This document shows positions 63,081 through 64,000 of a stretch of DNA of 64,000 nucleotides, piece by piece. The stretch's first letter is position 1, and each line of letters begins with the position of its first letter. The notes beneath the pieces are model-generated. The model searched no databases and was not told where the DNA came from. It saw only the letters and a program-made list of their open reading frames with translations. This DNA comes from JAAUTG01 sp964458705 (GTDB lineage Bacteria > Bacteroidota > Bacteroidia > Chitinophagales > Saprospiraceae), in the NCBI GenBank assembly GCA_964458705.1, contig CAYWKD010000017.1:1-64000 (forward strand), given 5' to 3'. The translations under genes and the position numbers were made by a program.

Positions 63081-64000
63081 TCATTGCTCTTCCATTAATT
63101 TGATGAACGAATCAAAAAGATACCTTGCATCATGCGGACCGGGCGATGCCTCAGGGTGGTATTGTACCGAAAAGGCAGGCTTCCCTTTGATTTTGATCCC
63201 CTCGATAGTGCCATCGTTCAAATTGATATGAGTAATTTCTACTTTTTCTTTATTCGCTTCGATAGCTTCTGGACTAACTCCGAAGCCATGATTTTGGCTT
63301 GTGATCTCACATTTACCAGTTACGATGTTCTTAACAGGATGATTGATACCCCTATGTCCATGGTGCATTTTATAAGTTGGAATATCCATTGCCAGTGCTA
63401 GAATTTGATGTCCCAAACAGATTCCAAATAAAGGTTTTTCTGTTTTCAGCATCTTCTTTGTCGTCTTTACTGCATATTCCATTGGAGCAGGGTCGCCAGG
63501 TCCATTTGAAATAAAATAGCCATCAGGTTGCCAGTCCTTAATCTCTTTGAAGGGCGTCTTGGCAGGAAAGACCTTAATGTAGCAATTGCGCTGTAATAGG
63601 TTATTTAAAATATTCCTTTTTGTACCTAAATCTAGCACCGCAACGCGATATTTCGCTTTTTTATCCCCTAGAGTATATGCTTCTCGTGTACTTACTTTGC
63701 TCGCCAATTCCAAACCATTCATGTTCGGAACACTTATCAATATTTCTTTTAGCTTTTCAATGTCAACTTCTTCAGACGAGATAATCCCGTTCATAGCACC
63801 CTTATTGCGAATATGACGAACAAGCTCGCGGGTATCAATATTTGAGATAGCCACTAAGTTTTCCCGTTCAAAATAGTCTTGTATAGATCGATCAGCTATG
63901 TGGCGTGAATATTTATTAGTAAAGTTTTTACAAATGAAGCCCGAAATTTTTACATGCTCAGATTCTACTTCATCATCTTTTATACCGTAGTTTCCAATGT
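63081..64000 (-). CDS. carA: Carbamoyl-phosphate synthase small subunit (glutaminase), 5' end beyond the window
   Basis: The visible frame runs off the right edge in the family's N-terminal domain (HIGNYGIKDDEVES, then SRHIADR and NLVAISNIDTRELVRHIR), so the apparent GTG start at 63854 is only an internal codon. The glutamine amidotransferase half is complete: NGPGDPAPME, the nucleophile Cys in FGICLGHQILA, HHGHRGINHPV, SQNHGF and the His-Glu pair of QYHPEASPGPHD. It supplies ammonia for carbamoyl phosphate in pyrimidine and arginine synthesis. The C-terminus is complete. Confidence 0.95.
   Translation of the reverse strand, partial: IGNYGIKDDEVESEHVKISGFICKNFTNKYSRHIADRSIQDYFERENLVAISNIDTRELVRHIRNKGAMNGIISSEEVDIEKLKEILISVPNMNGLELASKVSTREAYTLGDKKAKYRVAVLDLGTKRNILNNLLQRNCYIKVFPAKTPFKEIKDWQPDGYFISNGPGDPAPMEYAVKTTKKMLKTEKPLFGICLGHQILALAMDIPTYKMHHGHRGINHPVKNIVTGKCEITSQNHGFGVSPEAIEANKEKVEITHINLNDGTIEGIKIKGKPAFSVQYHPEASPGPHDARYLFDSFIKLMEEQ

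Noticed and set aside
63854..63854. GTG at 63854 as the carA start
   Set aside because: The same frame continues upstream with conserved CarA residues to the window edge.

Overview
The window is a 64 kb piece of an AT-rich genome from the phylum Bacteroidota. The supporting signs are type IX secretion (T9SS) C-terminal sorting domains of both common kinds (the 'PNPS...GIYFYRL...RFIKQ' type A and the 'FSPNNDG...IFDRWGN' gliding-associated type B), a SusC/SusD pair, ASPIC/UnbV-FG-GAP proteins, the TTG-N19-TAnnTTTG promoter form, and start sites without clear Shine-Dalgarno sequences. Long SprB/lamin-tail adhesins, Uma2 genes and the general protein style suggest a Saprospiria- or Cytophagia-like marine or sludge organism, but no rRNA is present to fix this.

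Layout. 0-6 kb: a giant secreted mosaic adhesin. 6-11.5 kb: secreted catabolic enzymes (lipoprotein aldose epimerase, GH18 chitinase, T9SS-exported PhoD phosphatase). 11.5-22.4 kb: housekeeping genes (DEAD-box helicase, LysM protein, kdsB plus two acyltransferases in one operon, prfB with a programmed +1 frameshift, a triple-FKBP lipoprotein, an NrnA-like phosphoesterase, rlmB, nth). 22.4-24.1 kb: a small unstable patch with the 3' remnant of a probable ygiQ gene next to two nearly identical tandem Uma2 nucleases. 24.2-30.1 kb: a two-subunit molybdenum hydroxylase, DUF368-aroE, proline dehydrogenase. 30.2-35.2 kb: a formylglycine-generating enzyme and its probable client sulfatase, separated by a three-gene mercury cassette (arsR-type regulator, merTP fusion, GDCCVxC protein), then an orphan response regulator. 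35.3-48 kb: all on the minus strand, SusC-SusD followed by a tight four-gene run (diheme peroxidase, CRTAC1-like, T9SS type B protein, large ASPIC/UnbV lipoprotein). 48-60 kb: a Rieske-glutamate synthase fusion, hydrolase, folP, DinB, AsmA, a membrane-anchored GIY-YIG protein, a SWIM protein and cysteine synthase. 60-64 kb: sucD, a FtsB/DivIC protein, eno, a 100-N scaffold gap and the 3' part of carA.

How the genes work together: much of the accessory content concerns the cell surface. It includes secreted hydrolases, a SusCD importer with redox and beta-propeller partners, and a sulfatase with its own activating enzyme, which suggests a scavenger of polymers, sulfated compounds and phosphate. 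The best candidate for an undescribed system is the SusCD-peroxidase-ASPIC/UnbV cluster at 35.3-48 kb. No CRISPR array, prophage, transposase, tRNA or rRNA gene was seen. The 100-N gap is flanked by an exact 55-base repeat and is almost certainly an assembly junction, not biology.
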